Shown here piece by piece: positions 28,576 to 36,302 of a stretch of DNA of 43,057 nucleotides. The stretch spans positions 1-43,057 of the forward strand of contig NZ_PIPQ01000011.1 in NCBI RefSeq assembly GCF_003987015.1. The letters are read 5' to 3'. The DNA comes from Aliidiomarina taiwanensis (GTDB lineage Bacteria > Pseudomonadota > Gammaproteobacteria > Enterobacterales > Alteromonadaceae). Every line of letters starts with the position of its first letter. The stretch's first letter is position 1. A model generated the notes under the pieces. The model was not told the origin of the DNA and ran no database searches. It was given only the letters and a program-made list of their open reading frames with translations. The position numbers and the translations under genes are program-made.

Positions 28576-30214
28576 AAGCAATTTCAATGTGGAACGGGCA
28601 GAGCGGCGTGTAGGACGCAGGCTTAGTTCAGTTTGGTTGGTGCCAATTGTCGCCATCGCCATTGGTGTTTGGATGGCATACGACACAGTAACCAGCCGGG
28701 GTGAACTGATCACCTTAGAGGTAGCCCGCGCAGAAGGCATTGAGGCCGGTAAAACGTTAGTGAAAGCCAAAGATGTGGCCGTAGGACGGGTAGAGTCGGT
28801 GCGCTTAGCCGATAACTTCGACTACGCCATTATTGATATTCGCATGTACCGCGACACAGACCGCATGCTCAACAGTGACTCGCTCTTTTGGGTTGAAAAA
28901 CCACGCATTGGTGCCGGCGGAGTGAGTGGTTTAGGAACGTTACTTTCGGGAACTTACATTCAGTTAGAGCCAGGCACGGCCGACGACAGGCAAACTCAGT
29001 TTGTTGCGCTTGACGCACCGCCGGTAACGCCTGCGGGACAAAAGGGCATTCGCATTCAACTGGAGTCTGAAAGTGCGCAGCAAGTGGGAATAGGCGACCC
29101 CGTGCTATACCGAGGTTATACAGTGGGCCGGGTTGAACAGGTCACCTTCGACCCAGGTACGCAAACCATGCAACATCAACTGTTTATTGAAGCCCCTTAC
29201 CATCGCTTAGTTACGGACGATGTACGCTTTTGGATGCATTCAGGAGCGCAACTCGACTTAAGTTCGCAGGGTGCGCAAGTGAATATTGGCTCGCTAGAGT
29301 CTTTGATTAGTGGCGGCATTACTTTCGCCTCTTTGAGTGATAACGCTGGCGCAGAGCCGGTGGAAAATATGAGCCGCTTTGTGTTGTACGCGAATCAAGA
29401 AGCAGCTGAGCAGGCCCGCTTCACCCAAGTTATTCATTATGTGGTGTTGCTTGAAGACAGCGTACGCGGGCTGAATAAGGGCGCACCGGTTGAATACCGT
29501 GGGGTGCGGGTAGGAACTGTGGAAGAAGTGCCCTTCCACGGCATGGAAGGCAGCGCCGACTCCCTATTAGATATGAAAATACCTGTGCTGATACGCTTTG
29601 AGCCGGAGCGAGTGAACGCTGACGTAACAGCTGCAAGCTTGGCCACCTGGGAAGCGAACCTTGAAGCCTTATTTTCAGAAGGCTTACGCGCCAGTTTGCG
29701 TGCTGGGAACTTGCTAACGGGGGCCTTATTTGTTGACCTAAACCTGTATCCGGACGAGTCCTACCAAGGTGTGGCAAATACACATGGTTATACGGTGTTC
29801 CCTTCGGTAACAAATAGCTTTACCCAGTTAGACCAGAAACTTACGGCCTTGTTAGACAGCCTGAATAGCGTCAAGTTTGCAGAGTTTATTGACACAGCTA
29901 CCTCAACGCTGGCCTACTCAGAAGAAGTGTTGGGGGGGATTCATGCAACCAGCGAGCAGCTGAACCGCCTGTTGACACAAGCGAGCACGCAAGAGCTTCC
30001 GGGGGCGTTGGTGAATGCATTAAATGAGCTTGAACAAACCCTTTCCGGCTATTCGGCCGATGCGCCTGCCTATTCAGAACTAACTCGTTCCATTGAGCGT
30101 TTGCACAGTATATTGCGAGAGCTTGAGCCTTTAAGTGAAACCTTGCGCGATAACCCCAGCGCTTTATTTTTCGATGCGCGCATACCCCGTGACCCGAAAG
30201 TAGGGAGTCAATAA
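28565..30214 (+). CDS. pqiB: PqiB MCE-domain protein
   Basis: The 549-residue protein (E. coli 546) has one N-terminal membrane helix (LSSVWLVPIVAIAIGVWMAY), three MCE domains (the repeats GIEAGKTLVKAKDVAVGRVE, QVGIGDPVLYRGYTVGRVE and GLNKGAPVEYRGVRVGTVE) and a C-terminal helical region from about residue 410 that in E. coli forms the periplasm-spanning needle. It is predicted to be a hexameric lipid conduit. Its stop and the pqiC start share one base (TAATG). Confidence 0.95.
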   Translation: MGSKSNFNVERAERRVGRRLSSVWLVPIVAIAIGVWMAYDTVTSRGELITLEVARAEGIEAGKTLVKAKDVAVGRVESVRLADNFDYAIIDIRMYRDTDRMLNSDSLFWVEKPRIGAGGVSGLGTLLSGTYIQLEPGTADDRQTQFVALDAPPVTPAGQKGIRIQLESESAQQVGIGDPVLYRGYTVGRVEQVTFDPGTQTMQHQLFIEAPYHRLVTDDVRFWMHSGAQLDLSSQGAQVNIGSLESLISGGITFASLSDNAGAEPVENMSRFVLYANQEAAEQARFTQVIHYVVLLEDSVRGLNKGAPVEYRGVRVGTVEEVPFHGMEGSADSLLDMKIPVLIRFEPERVNADVTAASLATWEANLEALFSEGLRASLRAGNLLTGALFVDLNLYPDESYQGVANTHGYTVFPSVTNSFTQLDQKLTALLDSLNSVKFAEFIDTATSTLAYSEEVLGGIHATSEQLNRLLTQASTQELPGALVNALNELEQTLSGYSADAPAYSELTRSIERLHSILRELEPLSETLRDNPSALFFDARIPRDPKVGSQ

Positions 30215-30810
30215 TGAGAGTCTGGTTTATTTTGTTAAGCGTGTGGTTGTTGTCAAGCTGTGCCAGCCATACGCCGAAAGTGCATTATTATTTACTAACC
30301 GAGCCAAGCTATACGGCACAACCCGTAAGCGCAGCAGCGCCGGTTGCCATTGGAGTGGTCAGCTTGGCCGACTATCTAGGTGGTACAGGTTTGGTGGTTG
30401 AACAAGCGGGGGCAGAAATTGTTTTGACGCGCCAACACCGCTGGGCGGAAGCCCTCGACCGGCAGCTACAACGTCAGCTACGACAAGGGCTCGGCCAGCT
30501 TTACCCCGGTGCTGCGTGGCGCTTGCATTCACAGCAAGTGGGCACTTACTATCGGCTAGATGTTTTAGTGGATGCTTTTCAGATAACCGCAGACAACACC
30601 GCTCGGGTAGACATTCAATGGTACATTCAGCATCGCGGGCAAGGGGTTATACACACAGCCCGCCTAGAGCACAGGCTGCCACTGACAGGTGAAGGCTATG
30701 GTGCTGCTGTGGCCGCTTTAAGTGAAGCGTGGCACCACGTACTGCAACAAATGGCTGCAGACGTTCAAGCACATGTGCTAAAGCAAGAGCGTGTGGCCGG
30801 CCATGACTAG
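30214..30810 (+). CDS. pqiC: PqiC outer-membrane lipoprotein
   Basis: The 198-residue lipoprotein has signal WLLSSC with Cys16 as the lipidated residue, then the PqiC/YmbA signature VHYYLLTEP and the GVVSLADYLGGTGLVVE barrel strand. It is expected to cap the PqiB needle at the outer membrane. The downstream gene overlaps its 3' end. Confidence 0.9.
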   Translation: MRVWFILLSVWLLSSCASHTPKVHYYLLTEPSYTAQPVSAAAPVAIGVVSLADYLGGTGLVVEQAGAEIVLTRQHRWAEALDRQLQRQLRQGLGQLYPGAAWRLHSQQVGTYYRLDVLVDAFQITADNTARVDIQWYIQHRGQGVIHTARLEHRLPLTGEGYGAAVAALSEAWHHVLQQMAADVQAHVLKQERVAGHD

Positions 30811-31786
30811 TCTTCCGCACTTCTCTGCTCAGCGTATATGGAGCCAGGCCGAGCATAATGCCTTTACGGATCTTGCTTGGTTTGAGCATGCGTGGTGGTG
30901 TGTTTTTCGAGAAGCAAATACGCATGTTTCAGGCGACGGTTGTATTCGTTTGCTGCGCTCGGAAGACGGCACCCATTGGCAGTCAGAACAGCTTTTTGAA
31001 GCGGCCGGGGACTTGCGCGACCCCAAGCTGATGGTAAACCCTGAAGGGCAGCTTATTGTGTTTGCTGCATTGAAAGTGTCACGGGAAACCTTTGGTTACT
31101 CTCACCAAGTGTATGCCTGGCAACGAATAGCTGCGAATAACTGGCAGGGACCAACAGCCATTGGCGAACAGGACCTGTGGTTATGGCGGGTCACGTTCCA
31201 TGGCAAGACAGGTTTGGGCGTAGCGTATAAGGTGGGAGGCGACAGCCATACGCGCTTATACCAAACAACGGACGGCGTGAATTACCAGCACGTGTTGGAG
31301 CGACTTCGAGGCAGTGACCTGCGAGATGAATACAGCAATGAAAGTGGGCTGTGCTTTGACCCAGACGGCACGGCTTGGTGCTTGTTACGACGAGATCCTG
31401 AGCATGGGCTATTGGGCTCGGCTAAACCGCCATATACTCAATGGCATTGGCATACGTGCAATCAACGAATTGGCGGGCCCGTTATGGTGCGTTTAGACGA
31501 CGGCCGCTTACTGGCCGTGGTGCGCTTGTATGGATACACCGACGGCGAACTGACCTCGGCCCGCACGAGTTTTGTTTGGGTGTGCAGAGAAACCGGCCAG
31601 CTAACAGAATGCGGCACGCTGCCTTCGGCAGGTGACACCAGTTACGCAGGGTTGGTAGTACGCGACTGCGTGGCCTATGTCAGTTACTACTCGAGCCACG
31701 AAGCCGACAGTATTGAAAACAGCCCAGCTATTTATTTTGCAGCTGTGCCCTTGCATGAGCTCGCTTCTGCGGAGCCAGCCCTGTGA
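30803..31786 (+). CDS. Sialidase-like beta-propeller protein of unknown function
   Basis: A 327-residue cytoplasmic-looking protein (no signal peptide) of the sialidase/GH43-like five-blade propeller superfamily. Asp-box-like turns are visible (RSEDGTHW, QTTDGVNYQ), along with FREANTH near the N-terminus, DLRDPKL and LLRRDPEHG, which resemble the conserved Arg/Asp/Glu clefts of that fold. Whether it hydrolyses glycans is unclear. ATG30803 lies inside the end of pqiC and is preferred to the in-frame GTG at 30791, though neither has a strong ribosome-binding site. It overlaps the following kinase gene by 4 bases, tying it to the envelope operon. Confidence 0.7.
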   Translation: MTSLPHFSAQRIWSQAEHNAFTDLAWFEHAWWCVFREANTHVSGDGCIRLLRSEDGTHWQSEQLFEAAGDLRDPKLMVNPEGQLIVFAALKVSRETFGYSHQVYAWQRIAANNWQGPTAIGEQDLWLWRVTFHGKTGLGVAYKVGGDSHTRLYQTTDGVNYQHVLERLRGSDLRDEYSNESGLCFDPDGTAWCLLRRDPEHGLLGSAKPPYTQWHWHTCNQRIGGPVMVRLDDGRLLAVVRLYGYTDGELTSARTSFVWVCRETGQLTECGTLPSAGDTSYAGLVVRDCVAYVSYYSSHEADSIENSPAIYFAAVPLHELASAEPAL

Positions 31787-33186
31787 AAGGCTGGCGTTAT
31801 TTAAGCACGGGCTGGCAGTTTTTTATTGCCATCGCCGGTACCAGCTTAATTCTTGTCGCTTTGGTTCTTTTGGGGGTCCGAAGCTACTTTTCATATAACT
31901 TTATGAGTTATTTGGAAGCACAAGAGCGTGACCGAATGAGCCAAGTGGCGATCGTGTTGGCCGACTATTATGAGCAAGAGCAAACAGCCGAAGACAGGCT
32001 TGGTTCGGTCCGAGCGTGGCGGCGTGCGCTACAAGCTATTCAGCGGGATGTGTTTTTTAACCCAAGCAAACTAAACATGGATGCGCAATTGGTGTTTGAG
32101 CAGTTACACCTAGAAACACCCGCGGGCCGAACGGTTTTTGGCCAGCCCATTGCGGATAACGTGGCAGTGTATATTTACCTTGCAAACCCATTCGGCGAGC
32201 CCCATGTCATTGGTCGGCTTTCGGCTCCAAAGCCCACTGGAACTCACGGTCCTATTGACGAAGTGTTTCAAGCACAACAAACCAGTGCTTTTGTGTATGC
32301 AGGAGCGTTGGCGCTGTTACTGGCAGCAGCGGTGGCAAGTATTGTCAGTATTGCCTTACGAAAGCGGTTACTTTCCTTAGCCAAAGTAAGCAAGTCCTTG
32401 GCCCAAGGCAATTACACACTAAAAGCTGACGCCCGTGGCCGAGACGATGTGAGTGCACTGGCTGCCAACATGAACGAGCTTGCTGGTAGCTTGGCGGCAA
32501 GCGAAAAACATCGACGCCAGTTACTGGCCGATGTGGCCCATGAACTACGCACGCCGCTGACTGTTTTACAAGGAGATATAGAGGCAGTGCAAGACGGCAT
32601 ACGCCCAGCCGATGCCGCTCACCAAGCACGACTGCACCAGCAAGTGTTGCACTTAAGTAGGCTAACGAACGACTTGTACCAATTGTCGCAAGCAGACTTA
32701 GGTGCTTTGGTGTACCACTGGGCGCCTTGTCATATTGCCAGCCTATGTGCCACCTGGGTGGACAACTATCAGCATAGAGCCAGCGAATTGGGGTTGGTGC
32801 TTACTTACCAGGTGCAAGGTGAAAATACGCAGCTTGTTGCAGACGCAGACAGGCTCCAGCAAGCGCTGACCAATGTGCTAGAAAATAGCTTGCGCTACAC
32901 CACAGCGCCGGGGCACGTGGTATGTACATTAGATATGCGTGATGCACATAAGGTACGTATTCGAGTGGAAGACTCAACTCCAGGGCTAACCGTACAGCAG
33001 TGTGCGCGCTTAGGTGAACGTTTATACCGGCCAGATCCTGCTCGGAGCCGCAGTGCGGGCGGAAGTGGCCTTGGGCTGTCTATTGTGCAAAGTATTGTGC
33101 AGGCCCACCACGGCCAGGTGCACTTCAAGCCGAGCGCACTCGGTGGCTTACACGTTGAAATAGAGTTGCCAAGGAACCCAGTATGA
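31783..33186 (+). CDS. baeS: BaeS-like sensor histidine kinase
   Basis: The 467-residue inner-membrane kinase has a first helix (about 12-35), a periplasmic sensor (about 36-165), a second helix (about 166-190), a HAMP domain, a dimerisation/phosphoacceptor motif AHELRTPL with His253, and a HATPase domain (NVLENSLRY, VEDSTPG, GGSGLGLSI). The stretch LQGDIEAVQDGIRP followed by LYQLSQADLGALVY is close to E. coli BaeS (envelope stress). The GTG start overlaps the previous stop (GTGA); the end overlaps the regulator by 4 bases. Confidence 0.8.
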   Translation: MKGWRYLSTGWQFFIAIAGTSLILVALVLLGVRSYFSYNFMSYLEAQERDRMSQVAIVLADYYEQEQTAEDRLGSVRAWRRALQAIQRDVFFNPSKLNMDAQLVFEQLHLETPAGRTVFGQPIADNVAVYIYLANPFGEPHVIGRLSAPKPTGTHGPIDEVFQAQQTSAFVYAGALALLLAAAVASIVSIALRKRLLSLAKVSKSLAQGNYTLKADARGRDDVSALAANMNELAGSLAASEKHRRQLLADVAHELRTPLTVLQGDIEAVQDGIRPADAAHQARLHQQVLHLSRLTNDLYQLSQADLGALVYHWAPCHIASLCATWVDNYQHRASELGLVLTYQVQGENTQLVADADRLQQALTNVLENSLRYTTAPGHVVCTLDMRDAHKVRIRVEDSTPGLTVQQCARLGERLYRPDPARSRSAGGSGLGLSIVQSIVQAHHGQVHFKPSALGGLHVEIELPRNPV

Positions 33187-33896
33187 GACCACAAGTAACC
33201 AATGCGGCTGTTGTTTGGCTTGTCGACGACGAGCCTGAAATTCGAACCTTATTTAGTGACTACTTACAGCACGGTGGTTATGCCTGCCAGGCGTTTGAAA
33301 ACGGCTTGGCCATGCTTGAAGCCTTCGAAACAACGTCGGCAGAAAACCAGCCTTCCCTTATTTTACTGGATATTATGATGCCCGGAATGGACGGTTTAGA
33401 GGTGTGCCGCCGGTTGCGGGAGCAGAGTAAAGTACCTATTTTGTTTTTAACCGCACGTAACGACGAACTCGACCGTATTTTAGGCTTAAAGCTAGGCGCC
33501 GACGACTACTTGATAAAGCCAATAAGTCCGCGCGAAGTCGTCGCGCGGGTCGACGCCATGCTGCGCCGCATACAGTGGCAAGGGGAAGCCCAGCCACAAA
33601 CAGCCGAAAGCCCTTTAAGGCTTAATCACCAAGCATTTAGTGCACACCTTAATGGGGCCCCTTTAAACCTAACGGTTGTTGAGTTTCGCTTATTAGCAAA
33701 GCTGCATGAACAGCCTGGCAAAGTGTATAAGCGCGAAGAGCTCATAAACGCCGCATACGACGACCACCGCATAGTCAGCGACCGCACCGTAGACAGCCAT
33801 ATAAAAAACGTACGGGCAAAACTGGCTGAAGTGGCCCCTGCGGTAGAACTTATTCAGTCGGTTTATGGTGTAGGCTATAAATTAGTTGTGTTATAA
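33183..33896 (+). CDS. baeR: BaeR-like OmpR-family response regulator
   Basis: The 237-residue regulator has a receiver domain (WLVDDEPEIR, phospho-acceptor Asp63 in LLDIMMPGMDG, Lys in LIKPISPRE) and an OmpR winged-helix (about 140-237; DRTVDSHIKNVRAKL, SVYGVGYKL). It is the partner of the kinase, translationally coupled by ATGA. By analogy it may control envelope-stress and efflux genes; direct control of the pqi operon is possible but unproven. Confidence 0.85.
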   Translation: MRPQVTNAAVVWLVDDEPEIRTLFSDYLQHGGYACQAFENGLAMLEAFETTSAENQPSLILLDIMMPGMDGLEVCRRLREQSKVPILFLTARNDELDRILGLKLGADDYLIKPISPREVVARVDAMLRRIQWQGEAQPQTAESPLRLNHQAFSAHLNGAPLNLTVVEFRLLAKLHEQPGKVYKREELINAAYDDHRIVSDRTVDSHIKNVRAKLAEVAPAVELIQSVYGVGYKLVVL

Positions 33897-34037
33897 CCGT
33901 CGACCTTGAATAACACGTACCAACAGCATAATCACTGCAATAACCAGCAGGATGTGGATAAAACCACCAATTGTGTACGAACTAACAAACCCTAATAACC
34001 AAAGCACAATAAGAATAATCGCTAAGGTGCCTAGCAT
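33891..34037 (-). CDS. Small Lmo0937-type membrane protein (48 aa)
   Basis: A 48-residue protein with two membrane helices (LAIILIVLWLLGFVSSY, HILLVIAVIMLLVRVIQG) and a basic RR tail, matching the Lmo0937 family of tiny stress-related membrane proteins. The start is ATG34037 because AAGGAG is 9 bases upstream and the family begins MLGTLAIILIVLWLLG. It converges with the response regulator, overlapping it by 6 bases. Function is not known. Confidence 0.8.
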   Translation of the reverse strand: MLGTLAIILIVLWLLGFVSSYTIGGFIHILLVIAVIMLLVRVIQGRRL

Positions 34038-34289
34038 GGTATAACTCCTTTTATTATTGAAGGTACACCGACAGCTTAGTTCATATATGCTGACCTGCAA
34101 GCTTGGGCTTTGTCTTTACACTATGTTTAAGTGGCTGAATTTGCTCATAAACAAAATGCTTTTGCAGATATAAATAGCAGCTTCACAATGTCTCCATATT
34201 TGCCACAAACTTGCTGCACACTTGGCAGGCATACTGCGTACTGTGAGTACCAACCGTGTGTGAGAAGTTCCTGTTAAGGAGAAAAGAAA

Positions 34290-34865
34290 ATGAAATATAA
34301 CGTATTAGCACTAACCATGGCGTCGTTAGTAGCTGGCGCCGCCTTGCCAGCCCTAGCCGACACCGAAAAAGAAGAAGTAGTGATTGAAGTAGAGGCAGAC
34401 ACCCCGCGCTCAGACCGACACCGTATGATGTGGTTCGAGCATATTGACGGTGAATACCAAGGGGAGGGGCCACGCCCGCCTATGCCACCTCGCCCTCATA
34501 TGCGTGCCGAGTTTCAGCAAATGCGAGCGGAGTTTTTACAAAAGCAGTTTACAGAGTTTGACTTAAACAATGACGGGTATGTTTCGCTTGACGAAATGGT
34601 CGAAGTACGTGAGCGCCAAGCGCGGGAAAGCGCTGAAAAACTTTTTAGCAAGCTGGATCAAGACGGTACCGGCATGCTGGATGAAAATGCTTTCAAAGAA
34701 GGCATGCAGCGCATGCGTGATGAGCGCCGCGATGTCATTATCGAGCGGATTGAAATTCACCGAGATGAAGAAGGCAAAGAGCACATACGCCACCACGAAG
34801 AGCGACGTCGCCACCACCAAGAGCGCCGGCGTGAACATCAAGAACGCACAAACAGCGGGAACTAA
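34290..34865 (+). CDS. Exported EF-hand protein with Arg/His/Glu-rich tail
   Basis: The 191-residue periplasmic or secreted protein has a Sec signal (MKYNVLALTMASLVAG, cleavage near ALA/DTE), a Pro-rich linker (RPPMPPRPH) and two EF-hand loops: DLNNDGYVSLDE and DQDGTGMLDENA, each with the usual Asp/Asn/Glu ligands at loop positions 1, 3, 5 and 12 (position 12 of the second loop is less certain). The C-terminal 40 residues are repeats of the type HHEERRR and H-x-E-R, which could bind metals such as copper, nickel or zinc as well as calcium. RBS AAGGAG; own terminator. Role unknown. Confidence 0.8.
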   Translation: MKYNVLALTMASLVAGAALPALADTEKEEVVIEVEADTPRSDRHRMMWFEHIDGEYQGEGPRPPMPPRPHMRAEFQQMRAEFLQKQFTEFDLNNDGYVSLDEMVEVRERQARESAEKLFSKLDQDGTGMLDENAFKEGMQRMRDERRDVIIERIEIHRDEEGKEHIRHHEERRRHHQERRREHQERTNSGN

Positions 34866-34866
34866 C

Positions 34867-34897
34867 AAAACGGGCCAGATGGCCCGTTTTTCGTTTT
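34867..34897 (+). terminator. Rho-independent terminator after EF-hand gene
   Basis: A perfect 10-bp stem aaaacgggcc/ggcccgtttt with an agat loop, followed by T-rich sequence. Confidence 0.92.
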
Positions 34898-34911
34898 AGT
34901 TTAACGGAATT

Positions 34912-34950
34912 TTCTACTTATAACTGCTCCGATTTTCCGGGGGGATTACA
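34912..34950 (+). mobile_element. Relic end of an IS3-family element
   Basis: This 39-bp stretch aligns with the reverse complement of 42907-42944, the end of the partial IS3 element at the right edge. ttctac, ataactgct and ggggggattaca are shared in order (27 or more of 39 bases). No transposase gene remains on the left. It marks the left border of the AT-rich accessory region, with the matching end inverted at 42907. Confidence 0.7.
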
Positions 34951-34977
34951 ATTTGACTTCAGTTAGCGTATTTCTGT

Positions 34978-35337
34978 CTATTCAAAGGTCAAAAATGTTA
35001 TCAAAAATAACATGAATGGGATTCCAAATATAATTAATCCGATAATAGTAATTGCTAAGTTAATCCTGTAGAGAGCGATCCATGCTCTATTAGGCAAACG
35101 AATCTCCTTATTATTTTTGTCTCTATATAACAATAAGCTAGAAATAGCTGTTGTTAGAGCAAAACCTAATATGAGAGGACTAATTTGAATCACAAATATG
35201 GGCAAAAGCATACCATATCCGATAACTTCATCATTGCTTCTAGCTGACCCACTAATAAAGTTTATTATAACTAGTACTATGAGGACGCTGAATATCGGGC
35301 CTAAAATTTGCCCCGTTTTCAAATAGAGCATTTTCAT
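34978..35337 (-). CDS. Hypothetical small membrane protein (119 aa)
   Basis: A 119-residue protein with three to four predicted helices (IFSVLIVLVIINFI, LLPIFVIQISPLILGFALTTAISSLLLY-like stretch, INLAITIIGLIIFGIPFMLFLITFL) and no recognised family. AT-rich composition differs from the core genes to the left. It lies 16 bases downstream of the stop of a truncated gene on the same strand and probably belonged to the same operon. Small membrane proteins after Gly-rich C-terminal tails are sometimes immunity proteins, but nothing here shows that directly. Confidence 0.5.
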   Translation of the reverse strand: MKMLYLKTGQILGPIFSVLIVLVIINFISGSARSNDEVIGYGMLLPIFVIQISPLILGFALTTAISSLLLYRDKNNKEIRLPNRAWIALYRINLAITIIGLIIFGIPFMLFLITFLTFE

Positions 35338-35353
35338 TATGTTTTACTCATGT

Positions 35354-35662
35354 TTAATTGGGATCGTTGTCGTATTTTGGTTCTCTATAGCAATCTTCAC
35401 CTGGATCGCAAATCGAACCAAACAATGGAAACTGTATTGAACCGCCGGCAACAAAAGGTCTAATGAACGAATATTCGCCACCACCGCCACCGCCTGTTGA
35501 AGGACTGGGTTGTTGTGTTGCCGGCTCTCTCGAACAAGAATCTTTCACGTCACCCCTATTTGGGTCGCTTTTGTACACATCTCTATAATAACTAATCCCC
35601 TCTTCAATAGAATCCTTATCCGTCTGGTTTTCGAAATGCGTTAACCCCGCAAGTAAAGCCTC
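35354..35662 (-). pseudogene. 3' fragment of an unidentified gene cut by an IS30-like end
   Basis: The minus strand holds an open frame of 102 codons with no start, from 35662 to the stop at 35354 (EALLAGLTHFENQTDK at its upstream end). It includes a low-complexity STGGGGGGEY linker and a CDPGEDCYREP tail with paired cysteines. Immediately upstream, at 35663, the IS30-like repeat begins and contributes an in-frame stop. A GTG at 35578 could start a 74-residue product, but the coding-like frame clearly extends upstream. Family unknown; it looks like the C-terminus of a larger protein. Confidence 0.5.
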
Positions 35663-35810
35663 CTAGATTCAACTAATAACTGCAACACTCGCTCGTTGCG
35701 TACTGCAATTGCTCTTTAAAAATAACATCGGGTTGTTTAAACCCTCTAGATTCAACTAATAAGTGCAACACTCTCTCTACTCGTACTGCATTTGCTTTTT
35801 AAAAATCACA
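35663..35810. repeat. Tandem 65-bp direct repeats resembling IS30-family ends
   Basis: Two 65-bp copies, 35663-35727 and 35746-35810, begin with the shared string ctagattcaactaataa and continue (c/g)tgcaacactc…ctctactcgtactgca-like with about 80% identity. The pattern TAGATTCAA followed about 10 bases later by GCAACA is the hallmark of IS30-family terminal inverted repeats. No transposase lies between or beside them. They are 18 bp apart, separated by a small palindrome (gggtt…aaccc). The left copy precisely interrupts the gene fragment at 35354-35662. Confidence 0.6.
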
Positions 35811-35945
35811 ATTTACTGAAACAGAGAGCATTGCGGTCTTGAAGAAAACGGAGACTGGCATGAGTCCGAATCAGAGCGAGATTATTAGCCCATGATGATA
35901 CGAGCAGGCACCTTGATAGGCTCATCATTAACTCAGTTTGATTTG
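35811..35945. other. Non-coding AT-rich spacer
   Basis: Between the IS30-like repeats and the peptide-gene promoter I see no gene. A 7-bp inverted repeat (atgatga 35892-35898, tcatcat 35922-35928) is the only structure; it has no T run. Confidence 0.4.
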
Positions 35946-35973
35946 TTGCAAAAATGTAAACCCGTGATATAGT
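35946..35973 (+). promoter_or_regulatory. Sigma-70 promoter of the small peptide gene
   Basis: TTGCAA (35946-35951) and TATAGT (35968-35973) are separated by 16 bases, giving a leader of about 55-60 bases before ATG36037. It is the only good promoter before the exporter genes. Confidence 0.6.
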
Positions 35974-36036
35974 TTTAAACACTTCGCTAAAAGGTGAAGG
36001 CTAATTAACCTGTAACATTAAATCAGGGAATTAAAA

Positions 36037-36224
36037 ATGGGCATAATAAAAAAAGTATAATTACAATTGCTGCTCTTGTGTTTTCATCTGTTGTAGCTGC
36101 CGATGCGTATGCACGTTGTGTGAGTATTTGCGGTTATTCGTCATCACCATGGGGCGGTATTGATAAAGTGTATGTTTGCGATGAAAATGGTGAAGTTTGC
36201 CGAATCGTATACGTAGAAAAATAA
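36037..36224 (+). pseudogene. Small secreted four-cysteine peptide gene with a one-base deficit in an A7 run
   Basis: Behind CAGGGA, ATG36037 opens MGIIKKV and stops at TAA. If the A7 run at 36048-36054 had eight A, the frame would read through 62 codons to TAA36224: MGIIKKSIITIAALVFSS, a Sec signal ending VAADAYA, then a 36-residue mature peptide with Cys28, Cys32, Cys48 and Cys55 (RCVSIC…VYVCDENGEVC). Start, ribosome-binding site, signal peptide, cysteines and terminator are all in place. The deficit may be a sequencing error, a real mutation, phase variation, or be bypassed by slippage on the A run. The peptide has no family I recognise. It directly precedes the exporter genes. Confidence 0.65.
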
Positions 36225-36244
36225 TTGTAGAAACATGGTGCATT

Positions 36245-36272
36245 GCGCCGCAACTGCGCGGCGCTCTTTTTT
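36245..36272 (+). terminator. Rho-independent terminator between peptide gene and exporter genes
   Basis: A 7-bp GC stem (gcgccgc 36245-36251 with gcggcgc 36258-36264) with a 6-base loop is followed by tcttttttaa. It would make the peptide mRNA a separate abundant transcript, with leakage into the downstream genes. Confidence 0.85.
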
Positions 36273-36302
36273 AATAGTCACTGCGAGTTATGGACTGTCA
36301 TA

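Noticed and set aside
36061-36243. 60-codon minus-strand frame opposite the peptide gene
   Set aside because: No ribosome-binding site, and His/Gln-rich sequence is typical of an antisense shadow of the signal-peptide gene.
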